Below are positions 35,301 through 42,316 of a stretch of DNA of 64,000 bases, piece after piece. The stretch is taken from assembly GCA_023053575.1 (NCBI GenBank), contig JAKZAP010000013.1:196001-260000 (forward strand), in the 5' to 3' direction. The DNA comes from Branchinecta lynchi (taxonomy: Eukaryota > Arthropoda > Branchiopoda > Anostraca > Branchinectidae). Position 1 is the stretch's first letter; each line of letters opens with the position of its first letter. The position numbers and the translations under genes were made by a program. The notes under the pieces are model-generated. The model searched no databases. It was not told where the DNA came from and worked only from the letters and a program-made list of their open reading frames with translations.

Positions 35301-38300
35301 TACCATAATCTTGTCAAGACCTTTGGGGCCCAGGGATGTCTTTAGAACACTTGAGACAGTTCTTGCTGCCATGATGTGGGACTAAAAAATTACATAATAG
35401 TTAACCAAGGTCATAAGGCACATACAAGGATAGTTAGCATGTCGATCAACTAGGATTCACTCTGTCAAGTTGGATGGCTCTTCCAAGAACCACTTCCCCA
35501 CAGTGGCCAGATCTCATTCCCGCAGAATTTCTTTATCTTGATATTATGGACATCCTGACAACCAAGCTTTGACCTCCGCTGTTGCCACATCTAAGCTGGA
35601 TAAGTACATGGCACATCCAGGGCAAAAGGTAGGGGGCACATAGTGTCGCCTCCCATAGCAAGCGCATTCAACTGGCAAATGTAGGGGCCAACCAAATAAG
35701 TATTTTTTGAATTCTGAGCCTTTATGCACTAGAATATGATTTTCCTACCTTTAAGCTTTGGTTTTGTGTAAAACTACCTCTCTACCTTGCTAAGTATTTA
35801 AATTCTTTTTTAAAAACAGTCATTCCAATTACACAATGCGCCAACAATGACATTACAAAGCATACTCAGCAAATTTAATTCTGGCATTAAGATTAATTCT
35901 GGCATTAAGATTAATTCTGGCATGAAGTCACAAGAACGTCTACCAATCATCCTGGCTTGGGTTGGCACGGTAAAGATGCATGGCATTACCCTCTGCATCA
36001 CCTAACTAACCCAATATTCATCTGTATGGCTACAGGGCCGACTGTGTGGAATTTAACGATATTGGATTTCCATTTTCCACATAAGTGTGACTGGATTGTA
36101 AGATAAATATTGTATAAATATGATTTTCAAATGCTAAGAAAGGATAATTTAATAGTTACATTTTTGAAAATCCGCTGTGGCAATTAACTGAAGTTATTAT
36201 TAGTTGCATTTTAGCAGATACCGTGGTATATTTTACCACTGTTACTGAATCTGAACTTAGTCGTTTTTGCAGTTCAGTGGTATCTGGTATTACAGTTGCT
36301 CTTCAAAAATAACAATTGCCAGATTTGCACTTATAAAAGTCATCCAAGAACAAATACTGATATCCACTGACAGCTGGAGTGACAGTTTCCCGAAATTCGA
36401 CAAAAAACTAAACTCTTGTATTAGTGTTGATGAAAGTGAGATAAATTTTTCAGATACCATGATCAGTTACCACAGTCCAAACCAGATCCAACCTTGGTAT
36501 CAGAATATCAGTTACCACGGTGACTGGCAACTCAGGCGAGATACCAAAATAACAGCAAAAACACCTTTTGACAGACTTATCAGATGTGGTATCTAAATGT
36601 GGTCACTGCAAAAAAGCCTCTAGACCATGGTATCTGCAAAAACAGAACTATTATGTTGCTTTGTAACTTGTAGTTGCTGCTAATAACTCTCCACTGTCTT
36701 GCAGTTGATGTTAATAACTCTTCATTTTATCTTGCAGCTGACACTAAGAGCTTGGCTTGTCTTGGCAGGGTAAAGGGGGCACACCTAAAAATCCACCACT
36801 CAACTCTACCAAGTGAAATCAAATTTTGTGAAACCTGCTGGAAACAGGATCCTCAGTTCTGATAAGTGGACGGAAGAGAAACTTATGAAAACCATAATGG
36901 TTGTATTGTTTATTGGCAGGATAGAGAAAATTTAATTTCATAAGGTGCAGCAGGGATATCCAAACATCCAGAGAAGTCTTTCCTTCCAAATAACATATCT
37001 GGCTTAAAAAGGAAACCAACAAATTAAACAGACATACTAGATTGAAGCTAACTGAATGGTTTACATACTGGATAAATACATGTTGATAAGATCACCTCAT
37101 TCCAAACTTAGCTTGATTGAAAAAGGTAGAGTTGGCAAAATCAATAGCCAGAAAAGCCCTTTCAAAGCAGCTTCCAAACAAAGAAAAGGCACACCAACTT
37201 GAATATTTTTCGACATGTGACTGTTCAAAAAGTCATATTTTGCCTCTTGACTGTCAGGAGCATATGTACATTTCATTTTAACATTATTGCGGCAACAATT
37301 GAGGTAGTGTAAAAAAGAGGCCAGGTACTCATCCTGTACTTGGTTTCACAACACAGTTTTGGACTGGCAGATTTCATTTGTTGAGGCCAAGCTGAGGGCT
37401 GATTACCTAGCCTAGTTAATCAAACCGTTATTTCTTAATGAAGTGAAATTTAACTGTAAAGTATCTTCCAATCTTCTAATTACTTGGTGGTCTTTTTTGT
37501 GATTCTGAACACAGATTTAGGCTATAGGGATAGTCATTATGTAAAAAGGGTGCTAACACTCAGGACATTATTCACAGCCCACAATATCCCACAAGCAGGG
37601 GCGTCATGACTGGGGGGGGGGAGGGGGGATTTGCTCCCCCCATTGCTGTCGGCCTGTTGGTAAAAAATACCCGATGCAATTATTTTTCAAACAGTTGATT
37701 TTTTTTCATGAACACAGTTGTTTTTTCTGAGAATTGGTAGAATTTTTGTTCAAAACAGTTGTTCTTTCTGAAAACCAGTGGATTATTCTTAAAAATCAGT
37801 CGATTTTTTTTCAAATCTGTAAATTTTGTTGTTGAAACAAGTTTTTTTCGTTTTTTCTGCAGAAACAGTCGGTAAAAATTACCACCCAGTCGGTAAATAT
37901 CTCATCCCCCACCAAACATTTTGGCTGGTGAAGCCTCTGCCCACAAGAAGTCTATATTTTCCATTTGCTAATGAAATTGATTGTAACTAGAACAGTTTAT
38001 AAATAGTTGTGTTTTTTATCTGGATTCTCCAGATATACATTTTTGGACTATTCAGATCAAGTGAATTTACCTTTTCTTGCGTCTTTGTCAGAATAGATAT
38101 CAGGGAAAGCCTCCCGAATCTGCAGAATCGAGAAGTTGCTCTGATGGTGAACTCTCCTGTCTCTGTTCTCGTTGCTGATTGGTCAACAGAGTGTGGATGT
38201 TCAATAAGCACACAAACATGTATACTGGGTTGCAGAGGAGCTGCCACATTAGTGATTTGTCAAAACCGAGAATGGAGGAGTCGGAGGAGCAAAAACATTA

Positions 38301-39320
38301 ATTTTAACGTGTGAGGATACATCTAGTATACAAATATATCTTGATCAAAGCTTATTCAACAAGCTCTATCCTCAACTCTCTCTATTTCCGACTAGCTCTA
38401 ACGCCCACGCTTTTCTCCGATGGAAAGAGTTTATTTCCTTTTCTCCAATCAAAGAATCCTTTTCCCCATCAAGAACCTAGACAAATTTACTCCATTGGTC
38501 ACCAACCCTTTCATACTGTATAGAGATTTGCTAGGACGTGCGAACAGCAACCCTATTCGTTAAGGCACTCTGTTGACATTTCCAAGGTGGCTTAAAAGGA
38601 CCGATTTCACAGTTCGACGTGGAGTTCAATTCAGAGCTCAGTTCGACTTGGGAGTTCGACTTGGGCTCTGTTCTCAGTTCAGTGGATCTCTGAGCCAATT
38701 AAGTGACAAGTGTTAACCAACCTATCTTCAATGTAAGTACGAACCTTAATAGCCTAAATGTGTTTTAGTTATTGACCTACGAACTGAGTATCGCCTTCGA
38801 AAAGACTCCGTGTATAACAGTGTTTTCGCACCACAAACCAGTCGCCAATGTTACCATGCTCGCACGCCACACGCTAATACTATAATTAAAACCCCGTACA
38901 AACCATTATTTCTGTTTATCATAAACGAGAATAAAAAAAAACTAGAAGCAAGAGTTTGGTACAGAGAATTTGAATCAAAAGTGCAACTAATGTACCATAA
39001 CTGCATATTTAAAATTACATGTATATATTCTGGAACATTAATTTAACTGAATTTAACTATTTCTTTCATGACTTCATAAAACATCACAGGAAACAAAATA
39101 GGCTGAGGTAGTCAACAGCAAAAAAAAAACACCTAGCTAACTTAAAAATATGTGGTCTCTTAGCCTAGGCTAGGGTGAGTTTGGTAACCTCGAAGATTAA
39201 CATGGACAAACAAACCTTAATAGCACCAATTCCAGTCAGTCTCTTTTGATTTTCCTGGTCCTTGATGATAAGGAACGGTCTTCCATATTCGTCAAAGGCT
39301 AAAGCGCCCATAGACGTCAT
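15402..39320 (-). CDS. CCT5: CCT5, T-complex protein 1 subunit epsilon (complete, 9 exons)
   Basis: This encodes the epsilon subunit of the eukaryotic chaperonin CCT/TRiC, the cytosolic double-ring ATPase that folds actin, tubulin and many WD-repeat proteins. Nine exons (39216-39320, 35156-35381, 34082-34280, 31731-31923, 28410-28559, 21377-21496, 18176-18499, 16860-17040, 15402-15526) total 1623 nt and join in frame to 540 residues; human CCT5 has 541. The first ATG gives [13 protein letters not shown], matching the human N terminus, and the frame upstream has no ATG. Group II chaperonin motifs are present: [10 protein letters not shown] (52-61), TNDGATI (71-77), GDGTT (103-107, catalytic Asp104), GGGASE (421-426) and GIDC (490-493). 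No frameshift or missing catalytic residue was seen, so the gene looks functional. Identification by family knowledge is very secure; UTR limits are not visible. Confidence 0.97.
15868..16125 (+). repeat. Family C dispersed repeat, partial (CCT5 intron 8)
   Basis: Blocks cctcgcactattta, cttttaacaaatcacccacgg, gcccgttgacttctagc and gtaggctacattagcatta match family C. Confidence 0.6.
16267..16636. repeat. Tandem duplication, 185-bp unit (CCT5 intron 8)
   Basis: ACCGTTGTAAACGTAAGAGC starts at 16267 and again at 16452, and nearly the whole unit repeats with few differences. A recent duplication with no recognised content. Confidence 0.85.
16860..17040 (-). CDS. CCT5: CCT5 exon 8
   Basis: Acceptor TTTCAG, then [20 protein letters not shown]. 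It includes LALAENSG and the nucleotide-binding GIDC, and ends ACCACAG|GTATTA in phase 1. The donor is weaker than the others, but it is the only one that joins in frame to exon 9. Confidence 0.95.
17641..17812. mobile_element. MITE E copy 2 (CCT5 intron 7)
   Basis: TACACTGT at 17641 and ACAGTGTA at 17805-17812 are perfect inverted ends. The interior has TTGCTACTGGGATTA and GGATAAGATTAATCCCAGTA blocks shared with the other copies. Confidence 0.75.
18176..18499 (-). CDS. CCT5: CCT5 exon 7
   Basis: Codons 332-439, from [16 protein letters not shown] to AVAREADK, between TTTCTAG and AAG|GTAAGG, phase 0 at both ends. It includes the second half of the apical domain and the GGGASE motif of the equatorial domain. 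It is noticeably more GC-rich than the surrounding introns. Confidence 0.97.
18570..18871. mobile_element. MITE F (CCT5 intron 6)
   Basis: GAGCGTGTTCCATCCT at the left, AGGGTGGAACACGCTC at the right. The interior has repeated TAGTTACTA and AGTAACTA motifs in both directions. CTA flanks both ends, a possible 3-bp duplication as in Harbinger-like elements. Confidence 0.65.
19310..20175 (-). repeat. Family C, tandem 2.5 copies (CCT5 intron 6)
   Basis: Units of about 330 bp start near 19320 and 19650: aaccacggcgcgttc, gaaggctggatagaatc, ttctagtaagacttgtgct, aatactaatgcaacc and ccccaatttcgcacgg. The third is partial and ends tgcgaggggtccttt. Orientation is opposite to the 14.7-kb copy. Confidence 0.7.
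20196..20500. repeat. GAATCC-rich inverted-repeat element, copy 2
   Basis: Begins AGAGATGGGCGAATTCGAAT, the inverse of copy 1's right end. It shares agggctagg and GGATTCGGAATCGGATTCG blocks with the 5.5-kb copy. Located in CCT5 intron 6. Confidence 0.65.
20533..20600. repeat. Retroelement 3' end with (TTAC)n tail, copy 1
   Basis: CCTTTTCAAAATGGCGGGTC, then ATAAATAAATTACTTATTTACTTAC. Shared almost exactly with 51781-51832, ending in the same tetranucleotide repeat. Confidence 0.65.
21377..21496 (-). CDS. CCT5: CCT5 exon 6
   Basis: Forty codons from [20 protein letters not shown] to VGGPEIE, between acceptor AATAG and donor GAG|GTGAGA, both phase 0. It was missed by simple ORF calling because it is short. 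The match to the human [15 protein letters not shown] segment is exact. Confidence 0.96.
21497..22228. other. CCT5 intron 5, downstream part, unrecognised
   Basis: Short (ATCA)n at 21515-21531 and TTACA repeats at 21945-21960; nothing else recognised. Confidence 0.4.
22235..22411. mobile_element. Inverted-repeat element with internal minisatellite (CCT5 intron 5)
   Basis: Ends CCCAGGGTTGGTCGCCAA and TTGGTGACCAACCTTGGG, flanked by AAGGGA on both sides (22229-22234, 22412-22417). The interior is about a dozen diverged 9-11-bp copies of AAAGTAACCC. Confidence 0.7.
22418..23298. other. CCT5 intron 5, unrecognised
   Basis: No coding, repeat or RNA feature I can support. Confidence 0.4.
23299..23342. 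repeat. (AAT/TTA)n microsatellite, LINE 3' tail
   Basis: About 14 trinucleotide repeats directly abutting the LINE 3' end. It is best read as the element's own tail, since the two truncated copies elsewhere carry shorter versions of the same repeat. Confidence 0.9.
23381..26350 (-). CDS. LINE ORF2: endonuclease-reverse transcriptase
   Basis: Second ORF of the same element, 989 codons without a stop. The N-terminal APE-type endonuclease shows GDFN (Asp197) and SDHA (Asp274-His275). The reverse transcriptase follows, with catalytic Asp630 in [13 protein letters not shown], then [14 protein letters not shown] and YADD at 717-720. The C terminus carries a conserved QRRATK...[10 protein letters not shown] domain usual in CR1-like elements. 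The normally aromatic residue of KAFD is Leu here (KALD), which may or may not affect activity. The apparent start is GTG in the ORF1 overlap; the first ATG is about 43 codons in. Very short 3'UTR. Confidence 0.95.
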   Translation of the reverse strand: MGDGRLNPNQTRSWVNIEAQSHSQPKEIPSTKSGSSTSGSNRCMRTTLDSKEPPKALKCLYFNADSLLNKLDETKILIAITDPDVVAIIEAKPKNCRFLPALSELSFDGYKTHETNIENDKGRGIIIYVRSSLTVTSESTTSQECVWLSLHITDGRPLNLGIFYRSPHSTMENDQFLFDEINKKCRKNRATTIIVGDFNYREINWKMSHQQEDSGSTSQKLFLRTIHDNFLEQLVDQPTRIRGSDEPSLLDLLLVTDTDVIKSLEVGSPVGKSDHATIMFEVDVTVKNEEYYRNRKNYAKGDYRAMRNAAANIDWSEKFANPASSEHMYESFTVALQDLVEKYIPVYQKYKRPTLPRTTVNLIKAKQEAWKNSRISESQEDRKKFVRLRNKVRKEKRNQQTLREQRVAEQSKTNPKAFWKFVNSKRKLNHGVSELRDPDSGKTTSNAEEKANLLNRQFESAFTREPETTEEFSSDNEKAPIPDLDFSVNDVYIKLKNLDPHKSPGPDNIHPRVLRELASEIQLPLYEIFKKSYASGKLPSLWKKAIVSPIFKSGSRQIPSNYRPVSLTSIPCKTFESLLADHLSQHLTDISKSQFGFMRRRSAEAQLLLASEAWRAMIDAGIQVDVLYIDLRKALDKVPHKRLLLKLKRLGVIGQNLAWIEDFLTSRTQRVRVDGQLSTTEVNVLSGVPQGSVLGPLLFNIYINDLTEDISSPVMLYADDTKLYRGIKGLHDAESFQKDLDKICQWMTQWAMEVNTDKCHHLRLGPTTLDHRYTLDGRTISITTSERDLGVVMDTDLKFSTHYETIIKKTTRIVNLMRRTFTFKDNSLFPTLFKALARPLIEYGHVTTRPFYNKDIVAIEQVQRRATKTVPAIRHLPYEHRLKKLRLPSLSYRFLRGVLIETFKICHSYYDNIRPDDVLTFNHNGLRGHSLKIRGEKFRKDIGKWSFKNRIVEYWNNLPENVVNAENINQFKAGVDRHLAEIEFSVHSA
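26332..27873 (-). CDS. LINE ORF1: PHD-like and CCCH zinc-finger nucleic-acid-binding protein
   Basis: First ORF of a CR1/L2-like non-LTR retrotransposon, 513 residues, with ATG at 27871-27873. Two PHD-like fingers are visible: Cys10, 13, 24, 27, His32, Cys35, 51, 54, and a second from about residue 80 to 127. A leucine-rich coiled coil follows near 170-207. Three tandem C-x(5-7)-C-x(4-5)-C-x3-H fingers lie near 280-345, and a basic tail rich in Gln and Pro ends it. ORF1 of this class coats the element RNA and moves with ORF2 protein in the RNP. It overlaps ORF2 by about 19 bp in another frame, suggesting reinitiation. It lies in CCT5 intron 5 on the same strand. Confidence 0.9.
   Translation of the reverse strand: MAVKRKKPVCGDCVKSSGGATIACSSCNAFFHPKCAGISHAARKKTTTWNCKACPAHSTQSVDRNGTKGTDKVTGQGRKYFCPECNRKCGYGTFSCTHCNDWFHPHCAETTIAERKKNDRWVCKVCTHKPISASEDVTAQNVSQQHQPTLSEIAPFNAHNDASDTPGTSDSVATLQSQIAKLKKLIERKENRIATLEKKIRRLEDGSSELEISEVVITLDSETTDPPSSASTVTDRWSDEKEDSTPASLNQLTGINGQKLPSHGTPRPTQVQFKKGIQPCIYFLQNRCKNDNCKFRHICPQFLSGNCGNQLCNAPHTRICPKYSHGLCFNPLCPDIHPSKIVSRTLDRSSNQRSSKNFLGLHRDPPPSLSAQPQQHRQWNQEPRPAVQHIRRSPGRILPTPLLDIDLGRSKNYLHRFRPKAKSFQPSPTNEPFGTTMIPNRENMRAQQPIAQINNFWRPMHRTGQEAQRAHSLWPPAVQTQPKPRHEFLTVTTRGPFAENDRDRHQIRWETVV
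28100..28380. mobile_element. Inverted-repeat element T2, short relative of T1
   Basis: 281 bp with ends CCCGATGAAAAATT and AATTTTCCATCGGG. The first ~150 bp match the reverse complement of T1's right end (tgctactacatgcttct and agtagcatgcagta blocks). It lies between the LINE 5' end and CCT5 exon 5, ending 30 bp from the exon. Confidence 0.75.
28410..28559 (-). CDS. CCT5: CCT5 exon 5
   Basis: Acceptor CACCAG, then [20 protein letters not shown] in frame. It ends FEEMVQL at TTA|GTAAGT, phase 0. A nearer AG (CTAAG) would break the frame, which fixes the acceptor. This is the most conserved stretch of the apical domain. Confidence 0.96.
28853..28986 (-). ncRNA. Intronic H/ACA snoRNA-like unit 1
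   Basis: Read on the minus strand: hairpin 1 with lower stem GCATGG/CTGTGC, pocket TGAAATT and CCAGACG, upper stem CTTAGATGG/TCATTTGAG (nine pairs, with G-U). Then an AT-rich H box, hairpin 2 closed by CTGAA/TTCAG with inner stem CATGGTT/AACCATG, and ACA at 28853-28855. This is the downstream-most copy, nearest CCT5 exon 5, and is diverged from the central ones. Confidence 0.7.
29086..29216 (-). ncRNA. Intronic H/ACA snoRNA-like unit 2
   Basis: Lower stem GCATGG/CTGTGC and upper stem CTTAGATAG/CTGTTTAAG (nine pairs). The pocket has one change (CGAAATT) opposite an unchanged CCAGACG. H box ACAATA; base CTGA/TCAG; ACA at 29086-29088. The inner stem of hairpin 2 is weaker here, so this copy may be decaying. 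Confidence 0.6.
29304..29435 (-). ncRNA. Intronic H/ACA snoRNA-like unit 3
   Basis: Lower stem GCATGG/CTATGC and upper stem CTTAAATAG/CTCTTTAAG (eight of nine pairs). Pocket TGAAATT and CCAGACG; H box ATACAA/ACAATA; hairpin 2 base CTGAG/TTCAG; ACA at 29304-29306. Confidence 0.7.
29518..29650 (-). ncRNA. Intronic H/ACA snoRNA-like unit 4
   Basis: Upper stem CTTAGACGG/CTGTTTAAG pairs fully, with a compensatory T-A to C-G change against unit 9. Hairpin 2 inner stem TGTGGTT/AATCACA. Standard pocket; H box ACAATA; ACA at 29518-29520. Confidence 0.72.
29719..29851 (-). ncRNA. Intronic H/ACA snoRNA-like unit 5
   Basis: Hairpin 1 as in unit 3. Hairpin 2 has inner stem TGTGGTT/AATCACA and a base stem shifted to TGAG/CTCA, directly followed by ACA (29719-29721). 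The altered base still pairs, which supports selection on structure. Confidence 0.72.
29933..30065 (-). ncRNA. Intronic H/ACA snoRNA-like unit 6
   Basis: Nearly identical to unit 4 and displaced from it by about 415 bp, so it is part of a recent tandem duplication of the unit 4-5 block. Pocket and both stems are intact; ACA at 29933-29935. Confidence 0.72.
30134..30264 (-). ncRNA. Intronic H/ACA snoRNA-like unit 7
   Basis: Hairpin 2 is a near copy of unit 5. Hairpin 1 has upper stem CTTAGATGG/CCATTTAAG, nine pairs, with a shorter apical loop. Standard pocket; ACA at 30134-30136. Confidence 0.72.
30467..30595 (-). ncRNA. Intronic H/ACA snoRNA-like unit 8
   Basis: Upper stem CTTAGATGG/CCGTTTAAG and hairpin 2 inner stem TGTGATT/AATCATA, both fully paired through G-U or compensatory changes. 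Standard pocket; ACA at 30467-30469. Confidence 0.7.
30911..31043 (-). ncRNA. Intronic H/ACA snoRNA-like unit 9
   Basis: The cleanest fold. GCATGG/CTGTGC, pocket TGAAATT and CCAGACG, upper stem CTTAGATGG/CCATTTAAG. H box AAATAA lies 14 nt after the pocket. Hairpin 2 base CTGAAGA/TCTTCAG (seven pairs), then A-ACA. It is the copy nearest exon 4 and so the first transcribed. Confidence 0.75.
31044..31730. other. CCT5 intron 4, upstream part
   Basis: Between snoRNA-like unit 9 and exon 4. A short C-run lies at about 31331-31340. No further unit of the array was found. Confidence 0.4.
31731..31923 (-). CDS. CCT5: CCT5 exon 4
   Basis: Acceptor TTTCTAG, then [16 protein letters not shown] through [10 protein letters not shown], ending AAG|GTAAGT in phase 0. 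It covers the equatorial-to-intermediate transition and the start of the apical, substrate-binding domain ([12 protein letters not shown]). Confidence 0.97.
32330..33010. repeat. Family C element with inverted arms (CCT5 intron 3)
   Basis: Left arm (about 32366-32515) and right arm (about 32855-33005) are inverted versions of each other: cactatttactg...ttaaaaaaatatccac and its complement. This shows that family C is a long-inverted-repeat element. Confidence 0.6.
33011..33890. other. CCT5 intron 3, unrecognised
   Basis: AT-rich intron sequence without recognised features. Confidence 0.4.
33891..33993 (-). mobile_element. 5'-truncated LINE copy (3' end only)
   Basis: Aligns with 23.33-23.42 kb: an ATAAT-rich tail, then gcttccgcccc...tttctca and agtacactaaa in the same order. 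Only the last ORF2 codons, 3'UTR and tail are left. It sits in CCT5 intron 3. Confidence 0.7.
34082..34280 (-). CDS. CCT5: CCT5 exon 3
   Basis: Acceptor TCCTAG, then [20 protein letters not shown], matching the human [20 protein letters not shown] region. It ends ACCTTGGGAAG-type coding TTLGSK at AAGAT|GTAAGT, phase 2. Confidence 0.97.
35156..35381 (-). CDS. CCT5: CCT5 exon 2
   Basis: Starts after TTTTTTAG with [11 protein letters not shown] and ends GTTGTTG|GTAAGC (phase 1). It carries the equatorial ATP-binding motifs LGPKG, TNDGAT and DDEIGDGTT (residues 36-110). Confidence 0.97.
36201..36650. mobile_element. MITE K copy 1 (CCT5 intron 1)
   Basis: TAGTTGCATTTTAGCAGATA at the left; ATCTGCAAAAACAGAACTA at the right; TTAT on both sides. 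Many GATACC/GGTATC motifs lie inside. Shares ends and motifs with 62842-63170. Confidence 0.65.
37596..37939. mobile_element. hAT-like non-autonomous element J1 (CCT5 intron 1)
   Basis: Begins CAGGGGCGTCATGACTGGGG and ends GAAGCCTCTG, flanked by perfect 8-bp duplications CCCACAAG (37588-37595, 37940-37947). CAGGGG ends plus 8-bp duplication are characteristic of hAT elements. Interior T-rich with AAACAGT repeats; no ORF. Confidence 0.85.
38070..38180 (-). other. Exon-like segment, also present as a decayed copy at 59.2 kb
   Basis: On the minus strand one frame stays open between AATCAG and AAAAG|GTAAAT and reads as [21 protein letters not shown] roughly 75% similar copy at 59170-59320 has a frameshift and a stop in that frame. 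It lies inside CCT5 intron 1 and is not part of CCT5. It could be a captured exon or part of a dispersed repeat; I do not recognise the protein. Confidence 0.25.
39216..39320 (-). CDS. CCT5: CCT5 exon 1 (coding part)
   Basis: Codes for residues 1-35, from [13 protein letters not shown] to GIGAIK, and ends at AAG|GTTTGT in phase 0. The ATG at 39318-39320 is the first in frame. A second Met lies three codons later, in the context that matches the human start. Confidence 0.95.
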
Positions 39321-39560
39321 GATTACAAAGGATAAATCACATCCACTGCTTAAACTTGGAGGTGTACTCGGTGTACCCAAAAGCCGAAATTTAAACGTTT
39401 TCGTTGGGTCACCTTTGGTTTGTTTTGTTCACAACAAAACTACAACAGTGTTGCCACTTCTTCGTCGATGCATCAATCAAAACCGAGAGAAGGGCGCAGC
39501 TGTAAACTTATCGGTCGAGTGCCACCGATAGGTCGGTTTCTTTACTTTTAGCAATGTTTC
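39321..39560 (-). promoter_or_regulatory. CCT5 5' flank (5'UTR/promoter region)
   Basis: Sequence immediately upstream of the CCT5 start codon. It has no upstream in-frame ATG and no clear TATA box, as is usual for a housekeeping gene. The true start site cannot be read from sequence. No opposing gene is evident immediately beyond it. Confidence 0.35.
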
Positions 39561-40264
39561 AGTTATTTTTCCAATTTTCTGAAAAATTTGTCTAAGAAAA
39601 ACTCTAAAAAATCCTTTTTTTTTCTCCAAAATTTTATCTTTTTATTTATCGTAGTTCTTGTCTTTCTACTTAGTCCTCTGTAAAATTTCTGTGTCTTATT
39701 GGCAATGTAAATATAATTGTACATTAACAAAACTCGAACTGAAAGTTCATCTGGAACTTTAGAAGGGTAGGTAGCGTGCGTTTCTGCTAAGGGTCGCTAA
39801 ATTCTCGGCTATAGAACTCCTGTACGAATCGACATCTTGATCTAGGAGATGTGCTTTCACCAGCTTTTAAGTTCCATCCGGAACGAATCACGGTTTCTTG
39901 TCCAAGTCTCGTCCCAGTCTCCCGATTCATTTGGTCTCAACGTATCTTAAAGAATTCGAACTTCCCCCACCGGTTCGGACTACTTACGGAACATCTCAAG
40001 CACCTCTACCATCCTTCAAATCCACCACAGAAGGTTCACTTAAATCGGGTTACCCGTTAACATCCCTGCACAGCGAAACCACTCATTCGCCCTCTGCCCT
40101 ACATGGATGTTCGAATACGGGAAAATAAGGTTTCGTTTCTCATCGGGTCGGTTTCTTAGTTTCATCGTTCTAACTCATGTAGAAATGCCCGAACCAGCAA
40201 AAGTGTGACAGAGAGGCAAACCGATCGACTGATAGACATTACGATCGCTACATGGTTAAGTACC
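39561..40264. other. Intergenic upstream of CCT5, unrecognised
   Basis: No recognised gene or repeat. Confidence 0.35.
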
Positions 40265-41205
40265 CAGGGGTGTCGCTAAGGGGGGGGGGTAAAAGAGATG
40301 TATCAATATCTCCTAATTCATGAAAAAATCAGGCCGATTTTGCTTGTGGCGTACAATTTTAAGAATTTGTTAGTTTATAGTTAGCTAGTGAGACGTTTAA
40401 AAATAAATCGTCTTCGTGAGCAATGAGCGACATTGAAATGACGGGCCTGATCGTTGCAACATCATTTGATTTTTATTTTGTTTTTAACTGGAAACTCAGG
40501 AAGTCTTGTCTGTATCACGTTTTTTTGATGGATGATCAGTACTTCTTTTTCGGAAATGGTCAACAAGCACATTACCAACTTCCAGCAAGAAGTATCAAAT
40601 TTTCTGGATTCGTCATCAAGAAAGACAGACGGGCAGATCGTTACGAAATGGCACTTAATTTCACTTTGAATCCGAAAAGACGTATTTTGATCACGCAGGA
40701 TTTCACAAAATAATTTTGCTGGCGGCGCCTTTTGTAGTAGGCTCTATTTACTGGAAGCTCGCGTCATTTCATTCCTGTTTGAGGCTAGGGGTCGGGCTTG
40801 GGTCACCGAAAATCTGGATTTTATTGGCGGGATTAATGTTTTGCCCGAAAAAAGTCATAGCCTACTTACAAGATTTCGCCTGCGGCGCTCATTTTAATTA
40901 TGTCTGATATGCAGTCATTAGGAACTGCTGTGTAGCGGGCTATCTATTCTTGGCCATTGTTTCCAACTGGTATGACTCTTGAGCCTTGCTGGAAATCTGT
41001 CGTATATTTTGAGGTCGTCACCTCCCACGCTCAAGCCCTTCAAACCGCCCCTGAGCTCGTGGATACGACTAGGCGTCTTCAGACTTCAACGCTTGAAGGT
41101 ATCCATGTTTTATTACTACATGTGCAATGAAAAGCTAAAATGGGTGGCAGGCCGCCGGCAGGCGCCCTCCCCTCCCCCCTCGAGTTTTGGCTAGTGACGC
41201 CCCTG
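40265..41205. mobile_element. hAT-like non-autonomous element, 941 bp
   Basis: Ends CAGGGGTGTCGCTAAGG and TTTTGGCTAGTGACGCCCCTG-type inverted repeat, flanked by TAAGTACC / TATGTACC (seven of eight identical). The interior differs from J1/J2 and carries no recognisable transposase; the longest frame is 96 codons. Confidence 0.75.
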
Positions 41206-41754
41206 TATGTACCTATAGGCTTTGAACCTACACCTGCTGGTTTACTGTAAATATAATTTGATGAAGGGTGTTACGGAATTCCAGCATTCAAGGGAATTTC
41301 GAGCGTTTGGCACTGTCAAGGAAACTTTAATGGGACTGTGCTTTTGGCTCTATGCCTTGACAAGTTTCACCGTTATAGCTAGTCCGGAAGTGTTTCTAAC
41401 GGAAGAAAATATTGCAAATGGCCGTCTGAAACGGTTTGTTGGCTCCAACATCGAATTTGCGGATGGTAATTTTTGATACAAAACCAATACAATAGTTCAA
41501 TAGAGAGATTAGTTGAAAATTTCACCGAAATAGATTTGGTGCGCCAAAGGGTTTTCGGGGCTGTTTGGATGGGCGCTGCCTACTTATGACGCAGTCTTGG
41601 GGATTAGATCTAATCGGCAATGAAAACAATCCACCACCGTAAAAACTTCAGCAAACCCGCAAGCTATCGACAGTGTCAAACTCTAAACTTGGCAGCTGGC
41701 TCTTCTGTTTTCCACTGTAGCAAAGCGAAAACACTCGTTCAAAATCAACTTGCG

Positions 41755-42020
41755 TAACGGGTTCACTTGCAACTTATTAGCCACATTTCAATCGTTAGAA
41801 TACGTACGACTCCGAGGGTTCTACGTATTAGATTGGCATCCCGGTATTCCCGTTCGCTGTTTTTCTTCTGTTAAATAAAAGGAAAGGAAGAAGGAGAATC
41901 ACAGCTTTATGATTATTTATTTTGGTTTATTTATATTTATTACTTCTTATCTAACCCTAATTTCAAGATTGCCTGGTTCCGGTTTACTTGGTAGGCTGAT
42001 AGACAACAGTCAGGTCAGTC
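41755..42020 (+). repeat. Dispersed repeat N, copy 1
   Basis: CAACTTATTAGCCACATTTC, gtacgactccgagggttcta, ccgttcgctgtttttcttct and ttgcctggttccggtttact all recur inverted at 61.33-61.59 kb. Confidence 0.8.
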
Positions 42021-42051
42021 CACCACAAAAGTCAGATCTTTGGATACCATA

Positions 42052-42294
42052 AGTTGCGTTTTATTGGATTCACTTTTGTTTCGTCAAAGTTTGTAGTTTG
42101 CCTCTTGTTTTGTCTTACTTGCATTTTATTGAGTTCTTGTTTCCGAAAAGTCAAACTACACCAAACTACGTCGGCGAGGTAGTTTGTAGTTTGAGCTCCG
42201 TAGTTTCAGGTTCGAAACTACAGCAAATGGAATGGACAAATAAAACGGCTTTTAAGCGAAACTACGCCGAAACTACATCCAAAAAAACGCAACT
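42052..42294. mobile_element. MITE H copy 1
   Basis: AGTTGCGTTTT and AAAACGCAACT perfect 11-bp ends. The interior is dense in GTAGTTT/AAACTAC palindromes around a central caccaaactacgtcgg core. Confidence 0.75.
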
Positions 42295-42316
42295 AGTCGA
42301 CAGGAGGGGTATCCAG